From contig NZ_SOZE01000002.1 of the NCBI RefSeq assembly GCF_004519315.1, forward strand, positions 248,001 through 312,000: a stretch of DNA of 64,000 nucleotides. Reading direction: 5' to 3'. The position numbers and the translations under genes were made by a program. Positions within the stretch are counted from its first letter, which is position 1, and each line of letters begins with the position of its first letter. The notes beneath the pieces were generated by a model. It was not told the DNA's origin. It made no database searches and was given only the letters and a program-made list of their open reading frames with translations. Positions 36,814-45,917 of the stretch are shown in pieces. The stretch is from Mucilaginibacter psychrotolerans (lineage in GTDB: Bacteria; Bacteroidota; Bacteroidia; Sphingobacteriales; Sphingobacteriaceae).

Positions 36814-37101
36814 ATGAAATACATCGCATCGCGCCTCTCAGAAGGCAATAAGATTTTCCCAGCCGAAATTTACATGGAAGAAAACGGCGTTACGGTTAAG
36901 ATACCCGGCCTGTTCAGCGGTGATACCACCACCATTGCTTACGAAAGCATCTCTGCTGTTGAGATTGATACGCCCATGATCGGTTTCTCGACTATACGCT
37001 TTTATCACAGCGGCAATAAGGTAGAGGCACACGGTTTTAGCAAACACGATGTGGAAGAAATAAAAGGCTACATTGAAAGCGGCAGAAGCCGCGCGAGGTA
37101 G
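36814..37101 (+). CDS. Small hypothetical protein with PH-like pattern
   Basis: A 95-residue soluble protein. Seven short beta strands (AEIYMEENGVTVKIPG, TTIAYESISAVEIDTP, FSTIRFYHSGNKVEAHG) and a C-terminal helix (HDVEEIKGYIESG) fit a bacterial PH-like domain, which often recognises or scaffolds membrane proteins. No signal peptide or membrane helix. It converges with the GNAT gene, 8 bp apart. The fold is an inference from the pattern of strands. Confidence 0.65.
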   Translation: MKYIASRLSEGNKIFPAEIYMEENGVTVKIPGLFSGDTTTIAYESISAVEIDTPMIGFSTIRFYHSGNKVEAHGFSKHDVEEIKGYIESGRSRAR

Positions 37102-37109
37102 CCTTACCC

Positions 37110-37784
37110 TTATTTTTTAATAATATAAAAGTGTATGGTTTTGCGCGTGGCAAAACCAAGGCTTTGGTACACGTGGATGGCGCGGTGGTTATCGCTGCGT
37201 ACATGTAAAAAAGGTGTATCGCCCGCCGCGAGGATGCGCTGTGTCTGAAATTGCAATACCTGTTTAGCATAGCCGCGCCCCAAATAATCGGGATGGGTGC
37301 AAACGGCACTTACTTCGGCATAATTGAATACATGCATGCGCTGCCCGGCCATCGCCACCAGCTTATCACCGTCCATTACGCCATGGTAATGCCCAAATTC
37401 TATGGTCCGCTCGGCAAAAGGGCCAGGGTTGGTGAGCTTGGTTAAGGACAGCATCCGGGGTATATGCTTTTCGGTTAATGGCGTAAGCGAAACCGATGAA
37501 AGCCCCGTATCCCGCCCATCATGTACCATCTGCAGGCATTCTATATATACTATTTGCTGCCAGGGCGCCGGGATTTCCGCTTCCACCGGGGAAATAAACC
37601 CGAAGGGCCTGCCAACTTGCGCCACCTCATATAGTTGCTGGAAATTTTCGGCCGTATTTTCCCTAAAGCCCACGAAGGGTGATACCTCGGGGTCAAAATA
37701 TTTCACCTTATCTGTACCCATCGCCAGGTTACTATTGCCTGATAAAAGGGCATTCCAGGCGGGATTATCTAATACGTGCTGCAT
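37110..37784 (-). CDS. GNAT-family N-acetyltransferase (FR47-like)
   Basis: A ~224-residue acetyltransferase. The acetyl-CoA site is in the C-terminal half: VSAVCTHPDYLGRGYAKQVL (motif A) and FLHVRSDNHRAIHVYQSLGF (motif B), as in FR47-like proteins. The ATG at 37784 (MQHVLDNPAWNAL) fits the usual family start; the frame is open to 37847 but the added 21 residues look non-native. The substrate is unknown. Confidence 0.82.
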   Translation of the reverse strand: MQHVLDNPAWNALLSGNSNLAMGTDKVKYFDPEVSPFVGFRENTAENFQQLYEVAQVGRPFGFISPVEAEIPAPWQQIVYIECLQMVHDGRDTGLSSVSLTPLTEKHIPRMLSLTKLTNPGPFAERTIEFGHYHGVMDGDKLVAMAGQRMHVFNYAEVSAVCTHPDYLGRGYAKQVLQFQTQRILAAGDTPFLHVRSDNHRAIHVYQSLGFATRKTIHFYIIKK

Positions 37785-37906
37785 TTTATACGGCTGCTTT
37801 TGGGTGCCGGCAATAGTACAAAAATCGGCAATATGCTTTGTATGCAAAATGTAAAACCGACATTAACACGGGCAAATGTTTATTTTAGCCAGCTATACAT
37901 CACCCT

Positions 37907-38716
37907 TTGCGCTACTTTTTTCATATCGGTTACCTCGGCACCCATTACCACGGCTGGCAAAAACACCCGGATGGCATGAGCGTACAGCAGGTTTTGGAGG
38001 ATTGCCTTAGCCAGGTTTTTAAAAAGCCCACGTACATCACCGGCTGCGGCCGCACTGATGCACAAGTGCACGCCAGCCAGTTCTTTTTCCATTTAGATGT
38101 GGAGGCTGCCTGGGATTTCGACTTGCTTTTCCGGATGAATAATATCCTGCCGGATGATATTTCGGTTTTTGATATCCTACCGATGGAAGGCTTGCCCCAT
38201 GCACGTTTTGATGCCATTGAGCGCAGTTACGATTACTTTATCCATACCTACAAAGACCCTTTCCTCAGCAATTTCAGTTCGATGTATTTGGTGGCGAATT
38301 GGGACATTGCCAGCATGCAGCGCGCCGCTGGTTTATTGCTTAATTATACCGATTATCATGCTTTTTGCAAAATGCCGGGCAGGAACGAGCATACCATCTG
38401 CAATATCAGCGAAGCAAAGATTTATACCGATAGCACGGGCGATAAACTGCGCTTTCGTATCTCGGCAAACCGCTTTTTAGGGCGGATGGTGCGCATCATC
38501 ACCGGCAAACTGATAGAGATAGGCACCGGAAAATTAAGCGTTGACGAGTTTGAGGCGCACCTCATTAACCCGCAATTACCGCAATTGATAAAACCGGCCT
38601 ATCCACAAGGATTGTATCTGAGTAAAATAAAGTACCCTTACCTGGATGCCCCCACACGCAGCGATTTTACCCAAATGCTTTCCGGTTGCGCCAATGGATG
38701 GGTAAGCAATAGTTAA
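37907..38716 (+). CDS. truA: tRNA pseudouridine(38-40) synthase
   Basis: A 269-residue enzyme that isomerises uridines 38-40 of the tRNA anticodon arm. The catalytic Asp is in GCGRTDAQVHASQFF; YHGWQKHPDGMSVQQVLED and RISANRFLGRMVRIITGKL are further family motifs. The start is TTG (TTGCGCTACTTTTTT): an in-frame stop lies 7 codons upstream and no ATG or GTG lies between, so the non-ATG start is forced if the N-terminus RYFFHIGYLGTHYHGW is to be kept. GHL6 follows 8 bp downstream. Confidence 0.92.
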   Translation: MRYFFHIGYLGTHYHGWQKHPDGMSVQQVLEDCLSQVFKKPTYITGCGRTDAQVHASQFFFHLDVEAAWDFDLLFRMNNILPDDISVFDILPMEGLPHARFDAIERSYDYFIHTYKDPFLSNFSSMYLVANWDIASMQRAAGLLLNYTDYHAFCKMPGRNEHTICNISEAKIYTDSTGDKLRFRISANRFLGRMVRIITGKLIEIGTGKLSVDEFEAHLINPQLPQLIKPAYPQGLYLSKIKYPYLDAPTRSDFTQMLSGCANGWVSNS

Positions 38717-38724
38717 ACTATCTC

Positions 38725-40839
38725 ATGAAGAAATTAGCCTATATCCTATTATGCCTTTTATATTGCCTGCCGGTAAGTGCTCAAAAAAAATCGGCAGCGG
38801 TTAATGAAAAGTTTTGGTGGAAACGGAACAACCTCCGCGTAATCCAAACAAACCTGCCCGGTTATGAGGCGGCCACCCTTAACCCTGATTCATTGGTAGC
38901 CGATCTTATTCACTTTTCGGCCAATACGCTTATTATCAATGCGGGCGGTATTATGGCTTTTTATCCTACAAAGCTCAAGCTGCAATACACCAACCCTTAT
39001 ATGAAGCCCAATACGCTTCGCGATGTCATCAGCAAATGCCACCAGAACGGTATCAAGGTTATCGTTCGGTTCGATTTTAGTCGGGTGCACGAAAGCATCT
39101 ACAAGGTCCATCCTGATTGGTGCTACATTTCGCCAAAAGGCGAGCGGATCATCAACACCAATATGTATGCGGTTTCCATCAATGCGCCTTACGTGCAGCA
39201 AGGAGCCTTTGAAATTATTGGCGAAGTGATGGACATGTACCCCATCGACGGCATTTTTCTGAACATGCCGGGCTACCAGGTAAACAACGCCTACGAAGGT
39301 AAATACCTGGGCATCGACCAAAACGAAGCCGACAAAAAGCGCTTCTTTGAATACAGCCACGGACTAACCCTTCCTACAGAAGAAAACCCAACCGACCCGG
39401 CATATATCAAGTACCTGGAGTTTAAGAAATACACCGGCGATGATTGGTCTAAACGTTTATACGATTTGGTGAAAGCCAAAAACAAGCAGGTAGCCATCTG
39501 CACTTATACCGATAATTACGTGGATATCATCCGCCACGAATCGCAGGCAAACAGCGGCTTGCCTTACTGGCCCTATACCGCATCCGATAATGTAAACAAC
39601 GCCACGCACTCTTTCCCAACGCATATCATCAGCAATGCCAGCATCCAGCAGATCGGGTTCCAGTCGCGCTATAATGCCGTGGAACCTGCCGAAGTGGCCA
39701 TACGCCTGTATGAGAACATCGCCAACGGCTCGGGTCTTGACCTGAGCATGATGGGCGATATGCGCGGCTATGAGGATGAACGCAATTATGGCGTTATCAG
39801 CAAGATATACGCTTTCCATAAAAAACACGAGGCATACTTTGGCAACTACGCATCCACTGCAAAAGTGGCGCTCATTTCGCCCGGACTATGGCCGGGTGGA
39901 CCGCCCATGCAGGAATACCGGGGTATACAACTGATGCTGAAGGAGGCCCACATCCCCTTCGATATCATCTTAAGCGAGCAGATAGAAAATCAGGCGGATA
40001 TCCTAAAAAGATATGGGACGATTATTCTGCCCGAAACAACGGGGTTAACCTCAGCTGCGATACAGGCATTAAAGGATGCGCTGGCCGGCGGCACCAGCCT
40101 CATTGCCACCAACACCGCGCTGAGCGATAACCCGCAGGCCCTCCTTGATATTTTCGGGGCAAAGGTGCTTACCAAAGAATACGATGGCAGTGGCAATTAC
40201 CTACAGCCCGATAATGCCTCAATTTTCAAACGCCTGAAATTGCAGCGGATGATTATGCTTAAATTCAACCTGGCACAATACGATTTCGCTGGGGCCGATA
40301 GCCATTATCTGCCTATCCTAAGCAAGGGCCGCCCCGGCCCGCCCGAAATTATTGGCGGACATACGCCAACCGGCCAATACGCCATGGCCACCAAGCGGAC
40401 AGGTAAGGGCATGGCCGTAGTACTGCCTTTCAACATCGGTCGGATGTATTACCAAAACGGCTACCAGGAACACAAGCATATATTTTTGGATGTACTGGAG
40501 TATATTTATCCACAAGCCACGCAGGATATTGTCACCAACGCGCCCGAAAAGGTAGAGCTTATCTTACAGCGATATGGCAAGAATGATGCACAGGCCAATG
40601 GCAATAAAAACGACGGCTTGATATTGCACCTTATCAACCTCACAGGCTTTAGCGGGGCAACCTACTTTGAACCGCTGCCCGTATATGGCATAACTTTCAA
40701 AATCCGCTGCGATTTTAAACCGAGGGAAGTGGTATCGCTGGCCACGCATCAGCCCATAAAATTCACTTACCAAAACGGAGCTGTTGGCTTTACCGTAAAA
40801 AGTTTGGCCGATTATGGAGCGGTGTTGATAAACAGGTAA
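38725..40839 (+). CDS. Secreted GHL6/GH42-like putative glycoside hydrolase
   Basis: A 704-residue exported protein (signal peptide ends near PVSAQ). It resembles 'hypothetical glycosyl hydrolase 6' proteins: a TIM barrel (~45-370, with KVIVRFDFSRVHESIYKVHP and MYPIDGIFLNMPGY), a GATase-like domain (~385-520, VALISPGLWPGG and GTIILPETTGLT) and a C-terminal beta domain. The usual GH42 catalytic glutamates are not obvious, so the activity is unproven. It lies 8 bp after truA, which may simply reflect dense packing. Confidence 0.7.
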   Translation: MKKLAYILLCLLYCLPVSAQKKSAAVNEKFWWKRNNLRVIQTNLPGYEAATLNPDSLVADLIHFSANTLIINAGGIMAFYPTKLKLQYTNPYMKPNTLRDVISKCHQNGIKVIVRFDFSRVHESIYKVHPDWCYISPKGERIINTNMYAVSINAPYVQQGAFEIIGEVMDMYPIDGIFLNMPGYQVNNAYEGKYLGIDQNEADKKRFFEYSHGLTLPTEENPTDPAYIKYLEFKKYTGDDWSKRLYDLVKAKNKQVAICTYTDNYVDIIRHESQANSGLPYWPYTASDNVNNATHSFPTHIISNASIQQIGFQSRYNAVEPAEVAIRLYENIANGSGLDLSMMGDMRGYEDERNYGVISKIYAFHKKHEAYFGNYASTAKVALISPGLWPGGPPMQEYRGIQLMLKEAHIPFDIILSEQIENQADILKRYGTIILPETTGLTSAAIQALKDALAGGTSLIATNTALSDNPQALLDIFGAKVLTKEYDGSGNYLQPDNASIFKRLKLQRMIMLKFNLAQYDFAGADSHYLPILSKGRPGPPEIIGGHTPTGQYAMATKRTGKGMAVVLPFNIGRMYYQNGYQEHKHIFLDVLEYIYPQATQDIVTNAPEKVELILQRYGKNDAQANGNKNDGLILHLINLTGFSGATYFEPLPVYGITFKIRCDFKPREVVSLATHQPIKFTYQNGAVGFTVKSLADYGAVLINR

Positions 40840-40867
40840 ACGAAGCCAGCTACACAAACGTCATGTT

Positions 40868-40995
40868 GTCCGTAGGACTCCTTCGGAGAACTTGTTTCAA
40901 CACCCCATCATAAAAGTAGCCACTTTGCTGAGCCGATCTGCACGCCCCCCACCCGTCCCGTGGGTTCCTGAAATAAATTCAGGATGACGGCGGGG
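40868..40995. repeat. Degenerate inverted-repeat (REP-like) element
   Basis: CGTCATGTTG..GAACTTGTTTCAAC on the left faces GTTCCTGAAATAAATTCAGG ATGACG on the right, which contains its own hairpin (CCTGAATTTATTTCAGG). The pattern 'CGTCAT...TGAA..TTCA' at both ends with an AC-rich middle resembles dispersed repeats seen in Sphingobacteriaceae. It fills the spacer between convergent genes. Confidence 0.6.
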
Positions 40996-41005
40996 TAATA
41001 TATTC

Positions 41006-42955
41006 TTAAACCACCTCGAGCAAATGAAAGCCGTAAGGTTTTATAATCAGATAATCCTCGTTACTGCCAACGGTAAATTCCTGTTCGGTCCAATGGTCGT
41101 ATAGGGTAACAAGGGTGTTGTTATGCTCTTTAAAGGCATACCACGTTAAGAAGGCCGCATCCGCACCGAAGTTGAATATGCAGAACAATTGCTTATCCCC
41201 GTGTTGGCGCAGGTAACCTGCTACATGAAAGTTATAGGGTGTGAGCCACCTGAGGTTTGAATAATCAGCCACAACCGGCAGTTTCCGGCGAATGCTGATA
41301 AGCTTTTGCGTTGCCGCGAATATTCTTTGTTCGAGGGTGCCTGCTTTATCAATCAGTTTGTTCTTTTTCCAATCGATAACGGGGCGGTGCATCCAGCGGT
41401 TATCATAGCTTTTGCCGGGGTCGTCTAAATACGAGTAATCGTTGGTGTAACCCAGTTCGTCGCCATAAAACAGCATCGGCACGCCACCTAAAAAGAAACT
41501 GTGGGCCTGCATCAGCAGTATCTTGTCGATAGCGGTTTCTATGCCTGGTTTATCCTTTTCGTTCAACGCCTTCTCCAGCCCGCACATCGAAGCCAGCGAG
41601 CCGCTTATCCTGGCATCGCCGGTTTTATGGTTAACGGAGAATAATTCGCCGGTGGCCGGGCTGCCGGGGTATTTGCCCGAGTAATACTCCCACAAAAACT
41701 TACGGTGTTCACGTGGTTCAAAACCGGCGGCGCTGATAATGCTATCGTCATACGCCAGCCCGATATCATCATGGCATCGGGTGTAGGTTATCCAGGTAGC
41801 ACCGTAAGGTTTCTGCGCAATATCGTGCTGGGCGCCCAGCATCACCCGTGTATTACCGGTTGCCAGCATATCCCATTGCAGCGCCATTTGGGTAGCGTTG
41901 TAGGCAAAATCGCATTCCTTGCCTTTGAACAGGCCGCTGCCAAAATACTTCATAATATCGCGTGGCGCAGCTATAGCTTCGGCCAATAAAGCCATTCCGG
42001 GTGTAGCGGTCAGTACGCATTGTTTTATCAGGCGTAAAATGGTGTGCGTTTCGGGCAGGTTTTGACAAATGGTGCCAATTTGTTTCCAGAGGAATATCGG
42101 GGCATCTATCCGTAAAATATCTACGCCCAAATTGGCGTAGTATAATACATTATCCAACATATCAACAAATACCGCAGGGTTGGTATAGTTCAAATCCCAC
42201 TGGTAGCTGTGGAAAACAGTCATCACCCATTTATTGCACTCGGGTACAAAGGTGAAATTTCCGGGTGAACTCTCGGGGAATATTTCGGGCATATGCTGCT
42301 CAAAAGCCGTCGGGATGGGGCTATCTGCATCGTACATGTAAAAATAATCCTGGTATTTGGCATCGCCTTGTTTGGCTTTTTCGGCCCACTCGTGCCGGTG
42401 CGAGGTATGGTTCAGCACAATATCCAGCATCAGGTACATATCGGCGGCTATCATTTTCTGCTGCAAGCCTTCAAGGTCTTTGGTGCTGCCAAAACGTTTA
42501 TCCACCTTGCGGAAATCAGATACGGCGTAGCCACCGTCGCTTTCGCCTGCAGGGCTCTGGAATATAGGTAGCAGGTGCAAGAAGTTTACGCCGAGTTTTT
42601 CAAAGTGGTCCAGCTTGTTGCCCAGGTTTTTAAGTGTACCGCAAAAGCGGTCTACATACAGGCTCATGCCGGTGATATCATTACTCAGGTACCAATTGCC
42701 CAGGGCTGCCTTTTCATCGTCTTTCCTTTTAAGCTCGGCTGAGCGCGAAATATGGGCGTTGATCACCGCATCTATCATGGCCTCAAATAAGGGTTCGCCA
42801 GCCGGATGTTTGCTGTATAGCTCGCTGTAAAGCTGGTTCATAGTTTCGGCGCTGGTGAGCAGGCGCACGTAAAAAGCGTTATCTGCGCCCCCTATGTCGA
42901 GCTTGCTTTTTTGTGCCGATGCGTTGATGAGCTGATGTAAATGCGGATTATACAC
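41006..42955 (-). CDS. Amylosucrase (GH13_4-type)
   Basis: A 649-residue cytoplasmic enzyme that transfers glucose from sucrose to alpha-1,4-glucan and releases fructose. Catalytic residues: nucleophile Asp284 (GVDILRIDAPIF), acid/base Glu326 (ALLAEAIAAP) and transition-state Asp396 (YTRCHDDIGLAYDD). These positions run almost parallel to Neisseria amylosucrase (286, 328, 393). GGYAVSDFRKVDKRFG and LGVNFLHLLPIFQSPAGESD are also amylosucrase-like, and length matches. The SLC45-type transporter lies 25 bp upstream, supporting sucrose as the substrate. A sucrose hydrolase or related glucosyltransferase is the main alternative. Confidence 0.88.
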   Translation of the reverse strand: MYNPHLHQLINASAQKSKLDIGGADNAFYVRLLTSAETMNQLYSELYSKHPAGEPLFEAMIDAVINAHISRSAELKRKDDEKAALGNWYLSNDITGMSLYVDRFCGTLKNLGNKLDHFEKLGVNFLHLLPIFQSPAGESDGGYAVSDFRKVDKRFGSTKDLEGLQQKMIAADMYLMLDIVLNHTSHRHEWAEKAKQGDAKYQDYFYMYDADSPIPTAFEQHMPEIFPESSPGNFTFVPECNKWVMTVFHSYQWDLNYTNPAVFVDMLDNVLYYANLGVDILRIDAPIFLWKQIGTICQNLPETHTILRLIKQCVLTATPGMALLAEAIAAPRDIMKYFGSGLFKGKECDFAYNATQMALQWDMLATGNTRVMLGAQHDIAQKPYGATWITYTRCHDDIGLAYDDSIISAAGFEPREHRKFLWEYYSGKYPGSPATGELFSVNHKTGDARISGSLASMCGLEKALNEKDKPGIETAIDKILLMQAHSFFLGGVPMLFYGDELGYTNDYSYLDDPGKSYDNRWMHRPVIDWKKNKLIDKAGTLEQRIFAATQKLISIRRKLPVVADYSNLRWLTPYNFHVAGYLRQHGDKQLFCIFNFGADAAFLTWYAFKEHNNTLVTLYDHWTEQEFTVGSNEDYLIIKPYGFHLLEVV

Positions 42956-42980
42956 GATTGAGATTTTTATACGTAAAACA

Positions 42981-44339
42981 TTAATGACCGCCGCCCACGG
43001 GTATCGCTACTTCGTCGGTGTCGTTTGCTACATCTTTTTTGATGCGGGTTGTGGCTAGTGCAGCCAGCAATAATAACACGCCGGCAAAGCTGATAGCGTT
43101 TGCAGGGTCATCGCCAAGTAGGTGCTTGTAAATATAACCAAAGCTAAGGGTTTGCAATATCATGGGTACAACAATCATCATATTAATAATGCCCATGTAC
43201 ACGCCATAACGTTCTTTGGGTATGCTGCCTACCACCATAATGTAAGGCACACCCATCATGCTGGCCCAGGCCACGCCGAAGCCTACCATTGGTGCGAATA
43301 AAAGGGCCCTATCGGTAATATGCACAAGCAGCAATAACGCTATGCCGGCCATGGCCAAACAGGTGATATGTACATATTTGGCGCTGAACTTGCGCGCCAG
43401 CCAAACCAGCCCGAAGGCCGAGCAAAACGTTACGATATTGTAGAAGCCGTTTACCTGGCCCGTTAATACTACCGCTTGTTCAAATAGCTCTTTATTGCCG
43501 GTGGATGTGGTATGGAAAACAGATTTGGCAATGCTGAGTGCCACGAACTGCCAGTAGCAGAACATGGCATACCATTGGAACAGGTACACCAGCGCCAGCT
43601 TCCACATTACCGATGGCATGTCTTTTATGGCGGCAAAAATTTCTTTAATAGGTTCTAATGCACCGCGCTTGCGCGCTTTTAGCTCGCGCAGTTCCTCATC
43701 GGTTGGGGGTATCTCCGGCGTAGTGAGTACCGACCATACCACCGATACGATAGAGCAAACGGCACCCACGAAAAACGAACCGAACACCCAATAGGGGATG
43801 CCCGATTGCCCATCTGAGGTAGTCGTTTCGCCCGTGATGATGTTCTTGAAAAACCCAAGCGACAGGTTGGCCAGCGTAATGCCCAGGCCTGTGAAAAAGC
43901 TTTGGGTGAGGAAACCCATGGCGCGCTGCTTCTCGGGTAGCTTATCGGCTATAAAAGCGCGGTAGGGCTCCATGGCAGTATTGTTGGCCGCATCCAGTAT
44001 CCACAGCAAACCGGCGGCCATCCACAATGTTTTACTGAACGGAAATGCGAAAAGGCACAGGCTGCAAAATATTGCACCGATCAGAAAGAAGGGTTTGCGC
44101 CGGCCGAAACGCGGGCTCCAGGTTTTATCGCTCAGTGCACCGATAATGGGCTGTATGAGCAGACCGGTCATTGGTCCGGCCAGGTTCAGCAGCGGTAGTT
44201 GATCGGGATTGGCGTGCAAAAAAGTATAAAGAGGGTTAATGGCACTTTGCTGCAATCCAAAACTATATTGGATGCCAAAGAAACCAACATTCATGTTGAT
44301 GATTTGCCAGAAACTAAGCCTGGGTTTAATAAATGCCAT
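42981..44339 (-). CDS. SLC45-type MFS sugar transporter
   Basis: A 452-residue inner-membrane carrier with 12 predicted helices. The SLC45/GPH-like signature is present: [20 protein letters not shown] in helix 1, [27 protein letters not shown] (the loop 2-3 motif, ~60-86), and [20 protein letters not shown]. Members are proton-coupled sucrose or maltose symporters. It is the first gene of a pair with amylosucrase, so sucrose import is likely. An imperfect TTGG..GCG-GAAA-CGC..CCAA site lies ~30 bp upstream of the start and might be an operator. Confidence 0.88.
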   Translation of the reverse strand: MAFIKPRLSFWQIINMNVGFFGIQYSFGLQQSAINPLYTFLHANPDQLPLLNLAGPMTGLLIQPIIGALSDKTWSPRFGRRKPFFLIGAIFCSLCLFAFPFSKTLWMAAGLLWILDAANNTAMEPYRAFIADKLPEKQRAMGFLTQSFFTGLGITLANLSLGFFKNIITGETTTSDGQSGIPYWVFGSFFVGAVCSIVSVVWSVLTTPEIPPTDEELRELKARKRGALEPIKEIFAAIKDMPSVMWKLALVYLFQWYAMFCYWQFVALSIAKSVFHTTSTGNKELFEQAVVLTGQVNGFYNIVTFCSAFGLVWLARKFSAKYVHITCLAMAGIALLLLVHITDRALLFAPMVGFGVAWASMMGVPYIMVVGSIPKERYGVYMGIINMMIVVPMILQTLSFGYIYKHLLGDDPANAISFAGVLLLLAALATTRIKKDVANDTDEVAIPVGGGH

Positions 44340-44470
44340 AATAAGGGGTATGGTTAGTGTTTAATTGGTTGCGGAAACGCCCAACAATATACGATTAGCT
44401 TTTAACCCATGAAATTTATCGGCAGCAAAAATATTTTTTTATCTGATCAATTAATATTTAGCATTTAATA

Positions 44471-44638
44471 ATGGACGGCAAAAAATTACTGATGCTGTTA
44501 AATTTCAGAAGCAAGGCCGCTGTTTATAATATCGGCACGGATGTTAGTAAAGCAACCATTTTATTGAGTAATTATGCAAAACCTGCGGGCAATGGTACTT
44601 TGCAACCCTACGAAGCAGTGGTTTACGAATTGAAATAA
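44471..44638 (+). pseudogene. C-terminal remnant of a GH13 alpha-glucosidase
   Basis: An open frame of 55 codons. KKLLMLLNFRSKAAVYNIG, ATILLSNYAKP and LQPYEAVVYELK are the last beta strands of the C-terminal domain of oligo-1,6-glucosidase/alpha-glucosidase proteins, ending exactly where those proteins end. The catalytic barrel is missing and a stop lies in frame just upstream, so it is a 3' remnant, although an ATG happens to begin it. The ACT gene starts on the base after its stop. It lies beside the amylosucrase-SLC45 pair, so a third sucrose/maltose gene was probably lost here. Confidence 0.7.
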
Positions 44639-45031
44639 ATGAGCGGCATCACCGATATTCAAACCCTCCTGAAAACCATGACACCCGAACAGCATACAGG
44701 GGAATATGTTTTTTGTGCGGTAGCCACATTGGATGGCATTGACATGAAAGATGTGGTTTGCTTTTTTAGGGAGGCAGAAGCGGTAACCATTATAGTAAGC
44801 AAAACCACTGCCGATGCCTTAGGCTTGAAGTATGATTACATAGCCGCATGGATAACGCTTACGGTACATTCATCGTTGCAGGCTGTAGGCTTAACAGCGG
44901 CCTTTTCCTTAGCGCTGGCTAAAGCGGAGGTAAGTTGCAACGTAATAGCGGGGTATTATCACGATCATATATTTGTAGGCTACGCCGATGCTGCCAAAGC
45001 GATGGATGTTTTAAGAGCTTTGCAGGAATAG
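44639..45031 (+). CDS. ACT-domain protein
   Basis: A 130-residue cytoplasmic protein of the ACT_3/ACT_7 pair type. The N-terminal half (GEYVFCAVATLDGID, DVVCFFREAEAVTIIV) and the C-terminal half (ITLTVHSSLQAVGLTAAFSL, VSCNVIAGYYHDHIFVGY) are two ACT modules that often bind amino acids. There is no catalytic domain. Its ATG abuts the stop of the GH13 remnant (TAAATG), so it might once have been coupled to that gene. Confidence 0.85.
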   Translation: MSGITDIQTLLKTMTPEQHTGEYVFCAVATLDGIDMKDVVCFFREAEAVTIIVSKTTADALGLKYDYIAAWITLTVHSSLQAVGLTAAFSLALAKAEVSCNVIAGYYHDHIFVGYADAAKAMDVLRALQE

Positions 45032-45042
45032 CGGTAAAAGCA

Positions 45043-45069
45043 AAAGCCCTGGTTTTTGACCAAGGCTTT
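45043..45069 (-). terminator. Terminator after the 158-residue gene
   Basis: A 10-bp stem AAAGCCCTGG / CCAAGGCTTT with one mismatch, followed on the - strand by TTTTGCTTTT. It lies ~25 bp past the stop at 45094. Confidence 0.6.
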
Positions 45070-45093
45070 ACAATTATAAGTGCGAGAGGCGTT

Positions 45094-45570
45094 TTACAAC
45101 GCCATAATAGCGGCCCTTTGCTTGTCCAATTCGTCGAGTTCCTTTTGCTTCTCGGCTATCTGCTTTGTAAGTTTCGCTATTTTTTTAACGTTGTCTGTTT
45201 GGTCATTCATGGCGTCATTGGCATCGTTCGCCTGGTTATTCGCTTTTTTAGCTTGTTTCATGGCCGTTTTAGCATCGCCTAAATCCCCATTGGTAGCGGT
45301 AGCGGCTGTAGATTTACTATCGAGGGCACTATTGGCCGCGTCTTGCGCTGTAGATACTGCTTTTGCATCGTACCCTACGGTTTTGCCTTTAGCCTCTGCA
45401 AGCTTATAATTTAGTTTGGCTATGTCTAAAGTTATTTCGGCATACTTTTTATTCAGTTTAGCCGTATCAGCAACAGTTTTATATTTTTGGGCACTCGCCG
45501 TTTGTGTAAAAAGAGTAATGCTAATGGTAACGGCAAAAGCCAGTAATTTGATTGTGTTAAAGTTTTTCAT
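45094..45570 (-). CDS. Exported coiled-coil protein, unknown function
   Basis: A 158-residue protein with a signal peptide (ends near QTASAQ). The mature part is Ala, Lys, Asp and Asn rich and almost wholly helical: an N-terminal helix (KLNKKYAEITLDIAKLNYKL), an Ala-rich middle (~70-110) and a C-terminal coiled coil (VKKIAKLTKQIAEKQKELDE). It resembles small periplasmic coiled-coil or Lpp-like spacers only in plan; no family is recognised. Single-gene unit with its own terminator. Confidence 0.75.
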   Translation of the reverse strand: MKNFNTIKLLAFAVTISITLFTQTASAQKYKTVADTAKLNKKYAEITLDIAKLNYKLAEAKGKTVGYDAKAVSTAQDAANSALDSKSTAATATNGDLGDAKTAMKQAKKANNQANDANDAMNDQTDNVKKIAKLTKQIAEKQKELDELDKQRAAIMAL

Positions 45571-45917
45571 GATTTTTTATAAATCCGCGTTGTGCGGGAT
45601 TTGTATAATACAACAACCGAGCCGCTAAATAATAGGCTCAATTACGTAACTTATTGTATTTAAATATGGTAGATTGTACTTAATAAAGGAGTTGGTGTGT
45701 TAATTACACTAATTTCTGCCGATCTGATTTGCTTATCGTTGGTTCTGGCGAGCGCATTCTTAGGCACTGTGTCCGGTAGAAGGGATTAAAAAAACGGCTG
45801 TCTGCCCACGCGCAATAAAACCCAAGATGCAATTTTCATTCCGCCCCTTATCGTAGACTTTCTTCCTTCAGATCCTGCCAGTCACTGCGCGTGAGTGAAG
45901 CGCTCCTATTGCACATA
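45571..45917. other. Gene-free interval, 347 bp
   Basis: I see no convincing gene, hairpin terminator or RNA. The half near 45571 is AT-rich and should hold the promoter of the - strand gene ending at 45094. The other half (45730-45900) is more GC-rich and contains a small CACTGCGCGTGAGTG hairpin. It might be decayed sequence, but no frame is persuasive. Confidence 0.5.

Noticed and set aside
44366..44386. Possible operator TTGG..GCG-GAAA-CGC..CCAA upstream of the SLC45 gene
   Set aside because: The arms need a two-base bulge to pair; there is no second copy and no regulator nearby, so I note it without calling a site.
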